A stretch of 64,000 nucleotides of DNA from Sorangium cellulosum (GTDB lineage: Bacteria > Myxococcota_A > Polyangia > Polyangiales > Polyangiaceae), in the NCBI RefSeq assembly GCF_002950945.1, contig NZ_CP012673.1:12949501-13013500 (forward strand), read 5' to 3'. Below the pieces are notes generated by a model, which did no database searches, had not been told where the DNA came from, and saw only the letters and a list, made by a program, of their open reading frames with translations. Positions 53,266-62,076 of this stretch are shown here, piece by piece. The position numbers were made by a program, and so were the translations under genes. How positions within the stretch are numbered: the first letter of the stretch is position 1; each line of letters begins with the position of its first letter.

Positions 53266-55368
53266 CTAGTTCCCCGCGCTCGCTTCCTTCAGCGCCGGCG
53301 GGAGCGGCGGCAGCCCGGGGCGGGGCCGATACCCGGGTCGCCGGTACGACATGATCGGGATCGCCTCGTTCTGGTAAGGCGTGCGCTCCCCCGGCGGCGG
53401 GCACTGGTCCTTCACCCAGTAGACGTCGAACGCGACGATCTCGTCCTCCGGGCGCCCGGTGCGCACATGATACTTGAGCAGGTAGTCCTGGAGCCCGGGC
53501 CGGCGGAAGGGCTTGTTGCGGTCGAGCCGGATCCGGTTGAAGTAGTCCTGCCGGATCTGCCCTAGCCCGAGCCCGCGCGCGTCCGTGAGATCCAGGTCGG
53601 GCGGGAGGCCCGTGAACGGATCGACGTGCCGCCCGTCGACGGTGATCGCGTCCACGCTGATCGACCCGTCCTCGGCGATCGGGTTCGGCGCAAACATGCC
53701 CCATCCCTGGAGCAGGCGCGGATACACGATCGTCGCCTGCATGAACTTCGGCTGGGGGTGCTTCAGGAAGGCGGGCACGCTCTTGTTCTCGTTGAGCGCC
53801 TGGCTCACGGCGCAGATCCCGAGGTAGGCGATGAGGGCCTCCCTCGCGATCACCCCGCCGCGGGCGACCTTCTCCGAGAGCGGCGACGGGACACCCGCCT
53901 GCGCCGGCCGCGGCCGCGGCGCGCGCGCCAGCCCGAAGAACCGGGCGAGGGCGTCGCGCCGCCGCGCCGCGAGGCCGAGCAGCGCGCCGGGCGCGCCGAG
54001 GGTCAACACCCAGACGAAAGGCCAGGCGAAGCGGCCCCCGGGGAGCGCCCGCACGATCTCGCGCACCGCGGCGGCGCCCTCGAACACGCGCCCGCGGGGC
54101 ACGTCGCTCGCCTCGCGCACCACGAGGAGCGGCGGACGGGGCGCCTCGCCCTCGGCCGCCTCGGCGCGCGCCTCCTCGAACCGGAGCAGCTCGAGCAGGT
54201 CGAGCCGGACGAGGAAACGCATCAGGGCGAAGGCGAGCGGCGAGTCGCCGTCGTAGACGACGACCCGGGGCGCCGCGCGGCGGCGGTACCAGCGCTCGAG
54301 CATGTCCCAGTGCTGCGCCGTCGGCAGCAGGAACGACCAGCCGATCAGGAACCACGAGAACGGGCCGAGGCGCATCATCACGCCGAACGAGCCGTGCAGC
54401 GCCCACATCGCGCCCATGGCGAGCGCGCGTGTGACGCGGCGGCCATGGGGCGAGAGGATCCACGTCACGAGCAGCGCCTCGACCATGAGCACGGCCCAGG
54501 TGAGCCCCCGCATCGCCCAGAGGGGGACGTGCTCTCGCATGAGGACCGACAGGCCCGTGATCATGCGGTCGAGGTGCAGCACGTAATGCACCGTCTCGCC
54601 GCGACGCCAGACCAGGCCTGATTTGTTGACGACGTTGAAGTAGTAGATGGTCGCCAGGTTCAGGATCGCGAGCAGCACGATGCCGGAGACGTACGGGCGC
54701 TCGGCCCACGCGGGGCGGCTGCGCTCCGCGAGGTCGGCGGCCGTCCGCTCCTGCCGCTCGCGGTACGAGCGGATCAGCGCGTCGACGGAGAAGCGCCTGC
54801 CGGTCGGCATGAACATGGCCCAGCAGGTGATGAGGTTCACGACGACATACCCGCCGTTCTCGATCATGAGGAGGCGGTTGTCGCGGCTCGTCACGAGGAG
54901 AAAGGAGAGGATCGAGAACAGCCGCGTACGCCAGCCGATGAAGAAGCAGAGGAAACAGAACAGCGAGAGCGCGAACGCGACGTGGACCTCCGCCGTCGAC
55001 GAGAACGCATGATAGATGCTGAAGTTGTATCCGCTGCTCGGGTGGAAGAGGTGATAGTGGTTGGTGAGCACCCCGTCGTTGCTGTACGCCCAGCTCGCCT
55101 CCGCCCAGTGGCGCAGGCAGTCCGCGGCGAGCAGGAAGCCGAGCACCAGCCTGAACAGGCCGAGCGTGCGGACATCGATGGTGCAGTAATACTCCTTGAT
55201 CCAGCGCCCCAGGCGCCGCAGCCGGCTCCCGGCCGGCTGTGAGGCTGCCGCCCGCGGCGCGGCGCCCGCCGGCTCCGCGGCTCCTGCCGCCGGCGCGCCC
55301 GGCTCCGCGGCTCCTGCCGCCGGCGCGCCCGGCTCCGCGGCGCTCGGGTCCTCGTCAGGCCCACGCAT
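53266..55368 (-). CDS. HTTM-domain membrane protein (vitamin-K-carboxylase-like), degenerate DCC domain
   Basis: A 700-residue membrane protein. The N-terminal 45 residues are an Ala/Pro/Glu-rich repeat; the HTTM (horizontally transferred transmembrane) domain, homologous to vitamin-K-dependent gamma-carboxylase, covers about residues 60-370 (YCTIDVRTLGLFRLVLGFLL, SNDGVLTNHYHLFHP, GWRTRLFSILSFLLVTSRDNR). Next comes a DCC1-like region (RVVVYDGDSPLAFALMRFLVRLDLLELLRF) whose usual Cys pair (DGDCxLC) is replaced, then a third membrane-associated part ending in a hydrophilic tail (GMFAPNPIAEDG, DVYWVKDQCPPPGE). ATG 55368 lies 9 bp after the stop of a related gene. The TAG stop is inside the CTAG end of a mobile palindrome. 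Substrate unknown. Confidence 0.86.
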   Translation of the reverse strand: MRGPDEDPSAAEPGAPAAGAAEPGAPAAGAAEPAGAAPRAAASQPAGSRLRRLGRWIKEYYCTIDVRTLGLFRLVLGFLLAADCLRHWAEASWAYSNDGVLTNHYHLFHPSSGYNFSIYHAFSSTAEVHVAFALSLFCFLCFFIGWRTRLFSILSFLLVTSRDNRLLMIENGGYVVVNLITCWAMFMPTGRRFSVDALIRSYRERQERTAADLAERSRPAWAERPYVSGIVLLAILNLATIYYFNVVNKSGLVWRRGETVHYVLHLDRMITGLSVLMREHVPLWAMRGLTWAVLMVEALLVTWILSPHGRRVTRALAMGAMWALHGSFGVMMRLGPFSWFLIGWSFLLPTAQHWDMLERWYRRRAAPRVVVYDGDSPLAFALMRFLVRLDLLELLRFEEARAEAAEGEAPRPPLLVVREASDVPRGRVFEGAAAVREIVRALPGGRFAWPFVWVLTLGAPGALLGLAARRRDALARFFGLARAPRPRPAQAGVPSPLSEKVARGGVIAREALIAYLGICAVSQALNENKSVPAFLKHPQPKFMQATIVYPRLLQGWGMFAPNPIAEDGSISVDAITVDGRHVDPFTGLPPDLDLTDARGLGLGQIRQDYFNRIRLDRNKPFRRPGLQDYLLKYHVRTGRPEDEIVAFDVYWVKDQCPPPGERTPYQNEAIPIMSYRRPGYRPRPGLPPLPPALKEASAGN
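55271..55340 (-). repeat. 30-bp tandem repeat in the HTTM gene
   Basis: Two perfect 30-bp units plus a partial third (55271-55300, 55301-55330, 55331-55340) encode the EPGAPAAGAA repeats near the N-terminus of the first HTTM protein. The unit is a multiple of three. Confidence 0.8.
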
Positions 55369-55377
55369 TCGAGCCCC

Positions 55378-57423
55378 TCAGTTCGGTTGGATCGGCTTGA
55401 GGAAGGCCGGCGGGACGCCCGGGCGCCGCTCCAGGCGGGGCTTCGACACGCCCCCCCGCGCGTGCGAGAAGAGCTTTCCCCGCTCGATCTCGGCCTCGGC
55501 CGGCGCGGGCGCCCCGGGCGGGGGGATCGGCGCGGCGACCCAGTAGGCGTCAAAGCCCTGGAGCGCCCTCTCGCGCCCGCCCTCGGCCGCGAGCGGTCCG
55601 CCCTTCGCCATGTAGTCGCGGAAGGCGCGCTGGAAGTCGACCCACTCCTGCTTCCGGATCCGATCGAGGTAATCGGACCAGAGCTGGCCGAGCCGCGGCG
55701 CGGGCTGCGCCGCCGGGTCCAGCCGCGGCGCCTCGCCCGTCAGCGGATCGATCGGCTGCGACGCGCGCGTCTGGCCGTCGATCACGATCGTCCCGTTGCT
55801 CCGCGGCGGCTCGGGCGCCATCAGGTCCCACCGCGCCAGCATGCGCGGCCACGACGCCACGGCGGAGAGCAGCTCCCCCTGCGGGATCGCCGCCGCGCCG
55901 GGCAGCGGGTTCTCCTTCGCCGTCTGCGCCAGCATCGCCGCCAGCACGACGAGCACCGCCGCCTCCCGCAGCCCCCCGAGCGCGCCGCGCGCCGCCCGCA
56001 CCGCGGGCGCGGGCCCGGTCGCGACGTCCGCGTCGTCGACGTCGTCCTCGCCGAACAGCGGGATCCCGCACGCCTGCTTGCCGAGCAGCATGCTGATGTG
56101 GTGCCTCCGGGTCGCGACCACCTCGTAGATCACGTCGAGCAGGTGGGAGATGCCGGGCAGCTTGAGCGGCAAGGCGAGCCAGCCGAACGGCAGCGCCAGG
56201 AGGGCCTCCGTGACGGCCTCGCCGCGCAGGAAGACGCGCCCGTTGCGGTCGATCGCGATCACCGTCTGCTCGACGAGCTCGGCCGTCACCTCCTTCGGCA
56301 TCGGGACGCGCTCGGTCGCGCCGGTCTGGTTCCTGACGTAGAGCTCGTCGAGCGCGGCGTTGCCCTGGAAGGCCAGGTGGCCGCGCAGGTCGAGCCGCTT
56401 GAGCAGGCGCGTGATCGTGAGGCAGAGGCCGCAGTCGGCGTCGTAGACGAGCGTGCGGGCCCGCCGCTCGTTCCACGAGCGCTCGTACACGTCCCAGAGC
56501 TCCCCGGGCAGCACGAGCGGCGCCGCCGCGGCGAGCGCCCAGCCGAAGAGCCCGAAATCGAAGAAGACCCCGAGGATCAGGCCGTGCAGCACCATCAGCG
56601 CGGCGGCGATCCCGCGCGTCCACCGGAAGAGCGCGGGGACGATAAGCAGCGCCGGGATCGCGAGCTCCATCGCCCGGACGCCGAACGTGAGCCCGCGCAA
56701 CGTGCCGAGCGGCAGGGCGTCGCGGAGCCACGCGCCCGTCGCGCTCGCCCACCGGTCGACGTGCAGGGCGTAGTAGAACGCCGTCCCGTCCCGCCACGCC
56801 TCGCCGCTCTGCTGGAGCGCCGTACACAGGTAGATCAGCGCGATCTGCAGCAGCACGGCCAGCGCGGCCAGCGACGTCGGCGACCACCCGGGCAGGCGAG
56901 CGGCCGAGATCTCCGTCTCCGAGATCCTCGACCGGTCGTTCAGCTCGGTGTCGCGCTTCTCGTCCCGGAGCGCCATCGAGGCGCGCAGGCTGTCGACCGA
57001 CAGGCGGCTGCCGCAGGGCAGGAACGCGGTGAACGCGAGGATCGCGATCGCGGCGTAGTTGCCGGCGTTCTCGAGCAGGATGTTCCTCGACGTCAGGCTC
57101 ACGAGCAGCACCAGCGCGAGGACGTGGAAGACGCGCGTCCGGTAGCCGAGGACGAAGAGGACGTAGGCGACGAGCGCGAGCGCGAAGGCGAAGTGGGCCT
57201 CTCCCACCGTCGAGAAGGCGTGGAAGAGGCTGAAGACCTCCTGCTTGCCGCGGAGGTTGAAGAGGTGGTTGTGGTTCGGAAGGACGCCCTCGTTCGAGTA
57301 GAAGTCCCGCAGCCACCGCCACCGCCCGAAGAGGTCGGCGATGAGGACCAGGCCGAACGTGATGCGAAACAGCCCGAGCGAGCGGGCGTCGATCCGCAAG
57401 AAATGATCGCGAAGTGATTTCAC
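55378..57423 (-). CDS. HTTM membrane protein fused to a DCC1-type thiol oxidoreductase domain
   Basis: A 681-residue paralogue of the preceding protein. The HTTM domain starts at once (KSLRDHFLRIDARSLGLFRITFGLVLIADLF, quoted in part as RSLGLFRITFGLVLIADLF, then SNEGVLPNHNHLFNL and GYRTRVFHVLALVLLVSLTSRN). After the membrane part comes an intact DCC1-like domain with TLVYDADCGLCLTITRLL, where the CxxC pair (DCGLC) is retained, unlike in its neighbour. The C-terminal part (LMAPEPPRSNGTIVIDG, QGFDAYWVAAPIPPPG) matches the tail of the paralogue. GTG 57423 overlaps the TGA of the tryptophan dioxygenase gene (GTGA), so translation is coupled. HTTM-DCC fusions are known in several phyla but their substrates are not. 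Confidence 0.86.
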   Translation of the reverse strand: MKSLRDHFLRIDARSLGLFRITFGLVLIADLFGRWRWLRDFYSNEGVLPNHNHLFNLRGKQEVFSLFHAFSTVGEAHFAFALALVAYVLFVLGYRTRVFHVLALVLLVSLTSRNILLENAGNYAAIAILAFTAFLPCGSRLSVDSLRASMALRDEKRDTELNDRSRISETEISAARLPGWSPTSLAALAVLLQIALIYLCTALQQSGEAWRDGTAFYYALHVDRWASATGAWLRDALPLGTLRGLTFGVRAMELAIPALLIVPALFRWTRGIAAALMVLHGLILGVFFDFGLFGWALAAAAPLVLPGELWDVYERSWNERRARTLVYDADCGLCLTITRLLKRLDLRGHLAFQGNAALDELYVRNQTGATERVPMPKEVTAELVEQTVIAIDRNGRVFLRGEAVTEALLALPFGWLALPLKLPGISHLLDVIYEVVATRRHHISMLLGKQACGIPLFGEDDVDDADVATGPAPAVRAARGALGGLREAAVLVVLAAMLAQTAKENPLPGAAAIPQGELLSAVASWPRMLARWDLMAPEPPRSNGTIVIDGQTRASQPIDPLTGEAPRLDPAAQPAPRLGQLWSDYLDRIRKQEWVDFQRAFRDYMAKGGPLAAEGGRERALQGFDAYWVAAPIPPPGAPAPAEAEIERGKLFSHARGGVSKPRLERRPGVPPAFLKPIQPN

Positions 57424-58529
57424 GGAGAGTCCTCGACCCGGAACCCGTAGTCGGACGCATGCTCGAGCGCGGGGACGCTCGGCTTGCGCAAGAGAAGGGA
57501 GCGCACTGTCCAGAGATCGTTGAAGACGCGGTAGCGGAGCGCCGTCTGGTCGAGGTAGTCGACGCCGGCGGAGCCGCCCGTGCCGGTGCGCCGGCCGATC
57601 ACCCGCTCGACCATGCGCGCGTGGCGCTGCCGCCAGATGAGCATGGCCTGCTCCATCTCCAGGATGCGGTCGAGCACCTCGCGCGGCCACGCGAGCCGGG
57701 GCAGCTCGCGGTAGCTCTCGATGAACACGATGGCCGCGCGGATCGCCCGGCGCTTCTCGCGGACGGCCTCGTCGGCCTGCGGGTCGTCCTCGGCGAGCAG
57801 GAACGCCGCGGCGTTGGCGCTCTCCGCCTCGTACCGCGCGCGGAGCCGCTCGACGTCCGCCGGCGTGAGCGCCTTGTCGATCGCGATCTGGACCCGGCGC
57901 TCGTTCTCCTCGCGCATGCCGCGGATATAGCGCTGCAGGAAGCCGAGGACCGCGCCCGGGTCGCTCGCGCCGTCGATCGGCGTGCGCGAGAGCCACTCGT
58001 CGAGGTAGTGCTTGAGGCTCGGCCCGCTCGCGAGGCGCGCCTCCAGCCGCCGCGTCGCCGACGAGGCCGAGCCGTCCGCGGTCTTCAGCGCCTCGCGGTA
58101 GCTCCCCTCGCGGCCGAGCGGGATCCGGAGCGCGTCGTCGAGGCCCATCAGGACCTCGATCTCGCGCAGCTGCGCCGACTGGAAGCCGCTCGCCGGGATG
58201 AGGCGATCGCGAAAATCCAGGTAATCTCGGGTAGTTAGGGTCTCCATCACCCGGAAGTGGTGGATCGCCTGCTCGAAGATGGTGACGACCCGCCGGAACG
58301 AGCGCGCGGCCTCGGCGAGCTTCTGATCGGGGACGGGGTTCTGGCGGAAGAGCTCGCGCGCTGAGGTGAGCTCTCGGAGGATGAGCTTGAACCAGAGCTC
58401 GTAGATCTGGTGGACGACGATGAAGAGGGCCTCGTCGTTGCCGACCTTCTGCTCGTCGTCGTCGAAGCCTCCCTGGAGGGCGAGCAGCTCCTCGACGTGG
58501 ATGTAATCCCAGTAATTCATGTCGGTCAC
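57420..58529 (-). CDS. kynA: Tryptophan 2,3-dioxygenase
   Basis: A 369-residue haem dioxygenase that converts tryptophan to N-formylkynurenine. Family motifs are clear: NDEALFIVVHQIYELWFKLIL (first part quoted, catalytic His40 in VVHQIYELWFK), ASGFQSAQLREIE (substrate loop), WRQRHARMVERVIGRRTGTGGSAGVDYLD, quoted in part as RHARMVERVIGRRTGTGG, containing the proximal haem His, and LDQTALRYRVFNDLW. GTG 58529 or ATG 58520 are both possible starts. It overlaps the HTTM-DCC gene by GTGA. No kynurenine formamidase or kynureninase is nearby, so kynurenine made here could feed a specialised product or NAD synthesis rather than catabolism. Confidence 0.94.
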   Translation of the reverse strand: MTDMNYWDYIHVEELLALQGGFDDDEQKVGNDEALFIVVHQIYELWFKLILRELTSARELFRQNPVPDQKLAEAARSFRRVVTIFEQAIHHFRVMETLTTRDYLDFRDRLIPASGFQSAQLREIEVLMGLDDALRIPLGREGSYREALKTADGSASSATRRLEARLASGPSLKHYLDEWLSRTPIDGASDPGAVLGFLQRYIRGMREENERRVQIAIDKALTPADVERLRARYEAESANAAAFLLAEDDPQADEAVREKRRAIRAAIVFIESYRELPRLAWPREVLDRILEMEQAMLIWRQRHARMVERVIGRRTGTGGSAGVDYLDQTALRYRVFNDLWTVRSLLLRKPSVPALEHASDYGFRVEDSP

Positions 58530-58725
58530 GATCGCGGGATCTGCGCCCGGGAGCTCGCGCGGCGCGCCCGCGGACGAGCGCCGCGCGCGGGGCCGCGAGC
58601 GGCGCGGGGAGTCTACTTCCCGCCCCCCGGAAAACGGAAGCGCGCCGGCGCCGTTGGCAAGGGTCTGGCGCTCGAGCGCTGCCAGGATCGCGGCTGGCGC
58701 TGTCCGCGCCGCGTCCCGCGCGCGC

Positions 58726-59454
58726 TCACGGCGGGCTCGCTGCGCCGGCCGGCGGCTCGGCCGGCGTACGTCGCACGCCGTCCGGGCCCATGTCGACCGG
58801 GGGCGCGTAGCTCTTCAGCTCGGCCTTCTCGTAGCTCGCGCCGCTCGTCGCCTCGATGGCCACCACGCCGACGTCCGGGCAGAACGTCGAGACGTAACGC
58901 GCCGGCCGGTCGCCGAGGCGCTCTTCCACCGTCTGCACGCACCCGTCGAACCGGCCTGCGGGCACCTCGACCGAGGCGCCGACGGCCTCGATCCGGGCGC
59001 GGCCGCCGTGTTCGCCGGTCCACGTGGTGCCGGGCGAGATCGGCTCCTTGAGCACGAAGACGCCCGTGTCGCTGCGGATCACGCCCTCGGGGGTGAACTC
59101 GAAGCGCTTCACGCCCGAGGGGAACCTGAGCTCCCCGCGGCGCGCGTCCGCGCGGTGCACACGCGCGACGAGCAGCCCCTCGCCGCCGGCGTCGCTCAGG
59201 GTCGCGTAGTGGTAGATGTGCCCGTCGACGAGCGGGAAGTAACGCTCGGCCTGCGTGCCCGAGGTGAGCCCCTGCTGCCCCTCGGGCGGCGCGTTCCACG
59301 CCGTGGGCCGCGCCGCGCCGGCGGGGGCGCCGCCGCAGCCGAGCAGCGCGAGCGCGAGCGCAAGCGCGGCGAGGGGCCACGCGCGGGGGCGGCCCGGGCG
59401 GCGGTCGATCTTTGCGATCAGCGCGCTGCCTCCTCCGTGGTCACGGGGCCGCAT
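58726..59454 (-). CDS. Putative lipoprotein
   Basis: About 242 residues from ATG 59454 (ATG 59481 is an alternative in a duplicated copy of the same start region). A hydrophobic segment ends in the lipobox ALLGC, with the mature part carrying a beta-rich domain (EGLLVARVHRADARRGELRF, PAGRFDGCVQTVEERLG, STFCPDVGVVAIEATSG) that resembles the periplasmic LPS/DUF3108-like or YceI-size beta-barrel proteins, without a match I trust. Oddly, the strongest ribosome site (GGAGGAGG) lies just after the ATG, in front of a CTG codon near 59424, so a non-standard start is possible. Convergence and gap to kynA: about 200 bp of composition-artefact sequence. Confidence 0.68.
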   Translation of the reverse strand: MRPRDHGGGSALIAKIDRRPGRPRAWPLAALALALALLGCGGAPAGAARPTAWNAPPEGQQGLTSGTQAERYFPLVDGHIYHYATLSDAGGEGLLVARVHRADARRGELRFPSGVKRFEFTPEGVIRSDTGVFVLKEPISPGTTWTGEHGGRARIEAVGASVEVPAGRFDGCVQTVEERLGDRPARYVSTFCPDVGVVAIEATSGASYEKAELKSYAPPVDMGPDGVRRTPAEPPAGAASPP

Positions 59455-59467
59455 GGCAGCGCCGTCG

Positions 59468-59905
59468 TCACGGGGCCGCATGGCTGTGCGACCAGTACCA
59501 GAACGAGAGGAACACGAGCAGCGCGATGGCCCCGAGGAGCAGCTTGACCGCGAGTGGATCGGGCTCGATCCGGCGCAGCAGCTCCCGCGCGGCGCGCCGG
59601 ACCTCGGCCCGTTCGGCCTCCTTGGCGAGGCGCCCGGCGTCCGCCCGGACGAGCGCGTAGTCGCCGCGCTCGAACGCCTGGAGGAGGCGCTCGAGCTCCG
59701 GATCACGCGGGAGCTCCGGCGCGCCGTCGCCCGGGTCCGCGTCGCCGCCGCGCCGCTTCGCGCGTTTCTTCGTCCGGCGCCGCGGCTCCGCTCCGGCGGC
59801 CTCGCCCTGCGTGGCGCCCGGCTCCGCGTCACCCGGCTCGGGGCGCTCGGCGGTCTCGGCCGGCTCGGGGCGCGCGGCGGTCTCGCTCGGCTCCCTGTCG
59901 GTCAC
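59468..59905 (-). CDS. Small membrane protein with charged cytoplasmic domain
   Basis: A 145-residue protein starting at GTG 59905. The first 60 residues are Ala/Glu/Pro/Arg-rich and low-complexity, residues 60-110 form a helical segment (ELERLLQAFERGDYALVRADAGRLAKEAERAEVRRAARELLRR, shown in part as LLQAFERGDYALVRADAGRL) reminiscent of a TPR-like pair, and one transmembrane helix (LLLGAIALLVFLSFWYW) ends the protein. It is followed on the same strand by the putative lipoprotein gene, with which it overlaps or abuts. No family name can be given. It may be a membrane-anchored adaptor. Confidence 0.6.
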   Translation of the reverse strand: MTDREPSETAARPEPAETAERPEPGDAEPGATQGEAAGAEPRRRTKKRAKRRGGDADPGDGAPELPRDPELERLLQAFERGDYALVRADAGRLAKEAERAEVRRAARELLRRIEPDPLAVKLLLGAIALLVFLSFWYWSHSHAAP

Positions 59906-60083
59906 GTGCAGCTCTCGGTGATGATGAAGGCCATGGCCGGATCCCGCGGAGGACTCTCGAGACGCCGGCAGGCTACCTCAGGCCCGGGCGCACATGCCTC
60001 AAAAAAGGCCTGGAAACCTCGGTCGGCCGGGCTCTCCAGCCCGCGCCGGAGGCCGCGCCGCTCCTCGGCCTCGGCGCCGCCGC

Positions 60084-60413
60084 CTACCGCTCCCGTTCCC
60101 GGTCGACCGAGGCCGGATCGGGGCGATCCCGCCACGGCACCATCGTCTCGCCCTCGCCGTGGACCACGCAGCGCAGCGCCTCGCAGGCGGCCCGGTAGTA
60201 CGCCTTGCGGCCGCAGCCGACCGCCTTGAACTGCCCGCCGAGCTGCTCCTCCACGCGGACGTCCTTGTCGGGGCAGTCGAGGTCGGACGTGGCGCGCGAC
60301 CGGACCATCGGCATCGCGTTCGACGGCACGTTGCCCACGGTGCACGCCGGTGAGAGCGCGAGGGCGGCGATGGGGACGAGGGGGGCAAGGGCGGCGAGGC
60401 GGGGCAGGCGCAC
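60084..60413 (-). CDS. Small putative lipoprotein
   Basis: A 109-residue protein starting at GTG 60413 with a lipoprotein signal ending in SPAC (Cys24). The mature part is short and polar with a compact Cys-containing core (SDLDCPDKDVRVEEQ, AVGCGRKAYYRAACEALRCVVHGEG), similar to small myxobacterial lipoproteins of unknown function. It is 14 bp downstream of the MBOAT gene stop in the same direction and may be the second gene of that unit. Confidence 0.65.
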   Translation of the reverse strand: MRLPRLAALAPLVPIAALALSPACTVGNVPSNAMPMVRSRATSDLDCPDKDVRVEEQLGGQFKAVGCGRKAYYRAACEALRCVVHGEGETMVPWRDRPDPASVDRERER

Positions 60414-60427
60414 GGCGTGAGCCTACC

Positions 60428-61882
60428 TCAGAACTGGAAGTACACGAACGGCACGGCCGCCGCGCTCGCCGCCTCGTGCAGGCCGACCGCGACGAGGAAC
60501 AGCAGCGCGCCCTGCACCGCCGCCGGCGCGGCGATGAAGGCGCCGCGGGCGCGCTCGTAGGTGCGCTCGGGCACGTAGTGCGAGAGCAGCGCGGCCCCGA
60601 GCAGCGCCACGAGCACGGGCGGCAGGTTCGGGTGGAAGGTCGTCAAGGTGCCGATCTGCCGGAGGACGAGCACGGCCTGCGAGAAGGTCGGCGCGCGGAA
60701 GAAGATCCACGCGAAGCAGACGTAGTGGAACGTCAGCAGCACGCAGGCGGCGCGGACGAGGAACGCGCCCGCGGTCGGGCTCGCCGCCGCGGCCTTGCGC
60801 TCGCCGCCGCGGGCGCGCTGGAAGGCGCGTGTCACCGCCAGGCCGAGGCCGTGCAGGAAGCCCCAGAACACGAAGTTCCACGACGCCCCGTGCCAGAGGC
60901 CGCCGAGCAGCATCGTGATCATCAGGTTGCGGTACGTCGCGAGCTCGGAGCCGCGGTTGCCGCCGAGCGGGATGTACAGGTAGTCGCGCAGCCACGTCGA
61001 GAGCGAGATGTGCCAGCGGCGCCAGAAGTCGGCGAGGTTCCGGGCCTTGTACGGCGCGTCGAAGTTCTTCGGGAACCGCACCCCGAGCAGGAGCGCCGAG
61101 CCGATCGCGATGTCGGTGTAGCCCGAGAAATCGCAGTAGATCTGCGCGGCGTAGCCGTAGACACCGCAGAGGACCTCGAGGGCCGAGAAGTTCTCGGGGC
61201 GCTCGAAGACGCGGTCGACGAGGTTCAGCGCGAGCTGATCCGAGAGGACGACCTTCTTCAGCAGGCCGACCGCGATCAGGAACAGCCCCTCGCCGCCCTG
61301 CTCGCGGGTGAGGCTCGGCGCGCGCTCGAACTGCGGGAGCAGGTCGCGCGGGCGGACGATGGGGCCGGCGACGAGGTGCGGGAAGAAGGCGACGAAGAGC
61401 AGGTACCGGAGGTAGCTCCGGTGGGGCGGGAGCTCGCGCCGGTAGACGTCGATGACATAGCTCATCGACTCGAACGTGAAGAACGAGATGCCGACCGGCG
61501 GCAGCAGCACCCGGAGCGCGTGGTCGGCGCTCACCGGCGCGCCCGTGATCAGGGCGCGGAGCGCCGCGACGTTCTCGACGGCGAAGTTCCAGTACTTGAA
61601 GAACCCCAGGAACCCGAGGTTCAGCGCCACGGTGGCGATGAGCATCAGCCGCCGCGCCCGGGGCCGCTCCTCGCGGGCGATCGCGCGCGCGAGCAGGAAA
61701 TCGACCGTGGACGACGCGAAGATGAGCGGCAGGTAACGCCAGTCCCAGGCCGCGTAGAACCCGTAGCTCATCAGGAGCAGGAACACGATCCGCGGCCAGA
61801 CGCCGAAGAGCCGCGCGAGCGCCCACGATCCGAGGAAGGCGGCGGCGAAGAACTGAGCGTAGGAGAGGGTGTTGAAGAGCAC
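60428..61882 (-). CDS. MBOAT-family O-acyltransferase (AlgI/DltB-like)
   Basis: A 484-residue polytopic membrane O-acyltransferase. The start at GTG 61882 gives the conserved N-terminus LFNTLSYAQFFAAAFLGSWAL; upstream in-frame codons are non-conserved. Diagnostic MBOAT motifs include FGVWPRIVFLLLMSYGFYAAWDWRYL, GISFFTFESMSYVIDVYR, CDFSGYTDIAIGSALLLG, RRWHISLSTWLRDYLYIPLGGNRG (shown in part) and the catalytic His in GLWHGASWNFVFWG. It transfers acyl (commonly acetyl) groups to an extracellular polysaccharide, as AlgI does in alginate acetylation; a partner AlgJ/AlgX-type protein is not visible. Divergent from the membrane-protein gene with a large inverted repeat between them. Confidence 0.92.
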   Translation of the reverse strand: MLFNTLSYAQFFAAAFLGSWALARLFGVWPRIVFLLLMSYGFYAAWDWRYLPLIFASSTVDFLLARAIAREERPRARRLMLIATVALNLGFLGFFKYWNFAVENVAALRALITGAPVSADHALRVLLPPVGISFFTFESMSYVIDVYRRELPPHRSYLRYLLFVAFFPHLVAGPIVRPRDLLPQFERAPSLTREQGGEGLFLIAVGLLKKVVLSDQLALNLVDRVFERPENFSALEVLCGVYGYAAQIYCDFSGYTDIAIGSALLLGVRFPKNFDAPYKARNLADFWRRWHISLSTWLRDYLYIPLGGNRGSELATYRNLMITMLLGGLWHGASWNFVFWGFLHGLGLAVTRAFQRARGGERKAAAASPTAGAFLVRAACVLLTFHYVCFAWIFFRAPTFSQAVLVLRQIGTLTTFHPNLPPVLVALLGAALLSHYVPERTYERARGAFIAAPAAVQGALLFLVAVGLHEAASAAAVPFVYFQF

Positions 61883-61973
61883 GGCCGGTCGGCGCCCGGG
61901 TCGGGCAGGCTGCTGCGGCGAGCGCGCGCCGCGCAGGCGAGGAGCGCGCCCAGGGGGGTCGGGGTCGTCCGGG

Positions 61974-62057
61974 CGCGGGGCGCCGTTCAACATGGCGCCG
62001 CGCCGGGCGCCGGGAACGACGGCCGCGGCGCGGCGCCATGTTGAACGGCGCCCCGCG
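61974..62057. repeat. 29-bp perfect inverted repeat in a divergent promoter region
   Basis: Arms of 29 bp at 61974-62002 and 62029-62057 are exact reverse complements (each contains CGTTCAACATGGCGCC or its complement), separated by 26 nt, in the 195-bp space between the divergent MBOAT and membrane-protein genes. Such long perfect symmetry is far beyond chance and could be a double operator, a cruciform, or the footprint of a mobile hairpin element. Confidence 0.9.
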
Positions 62058-62076
62058 TCGTGCCAAGGATGATCTG

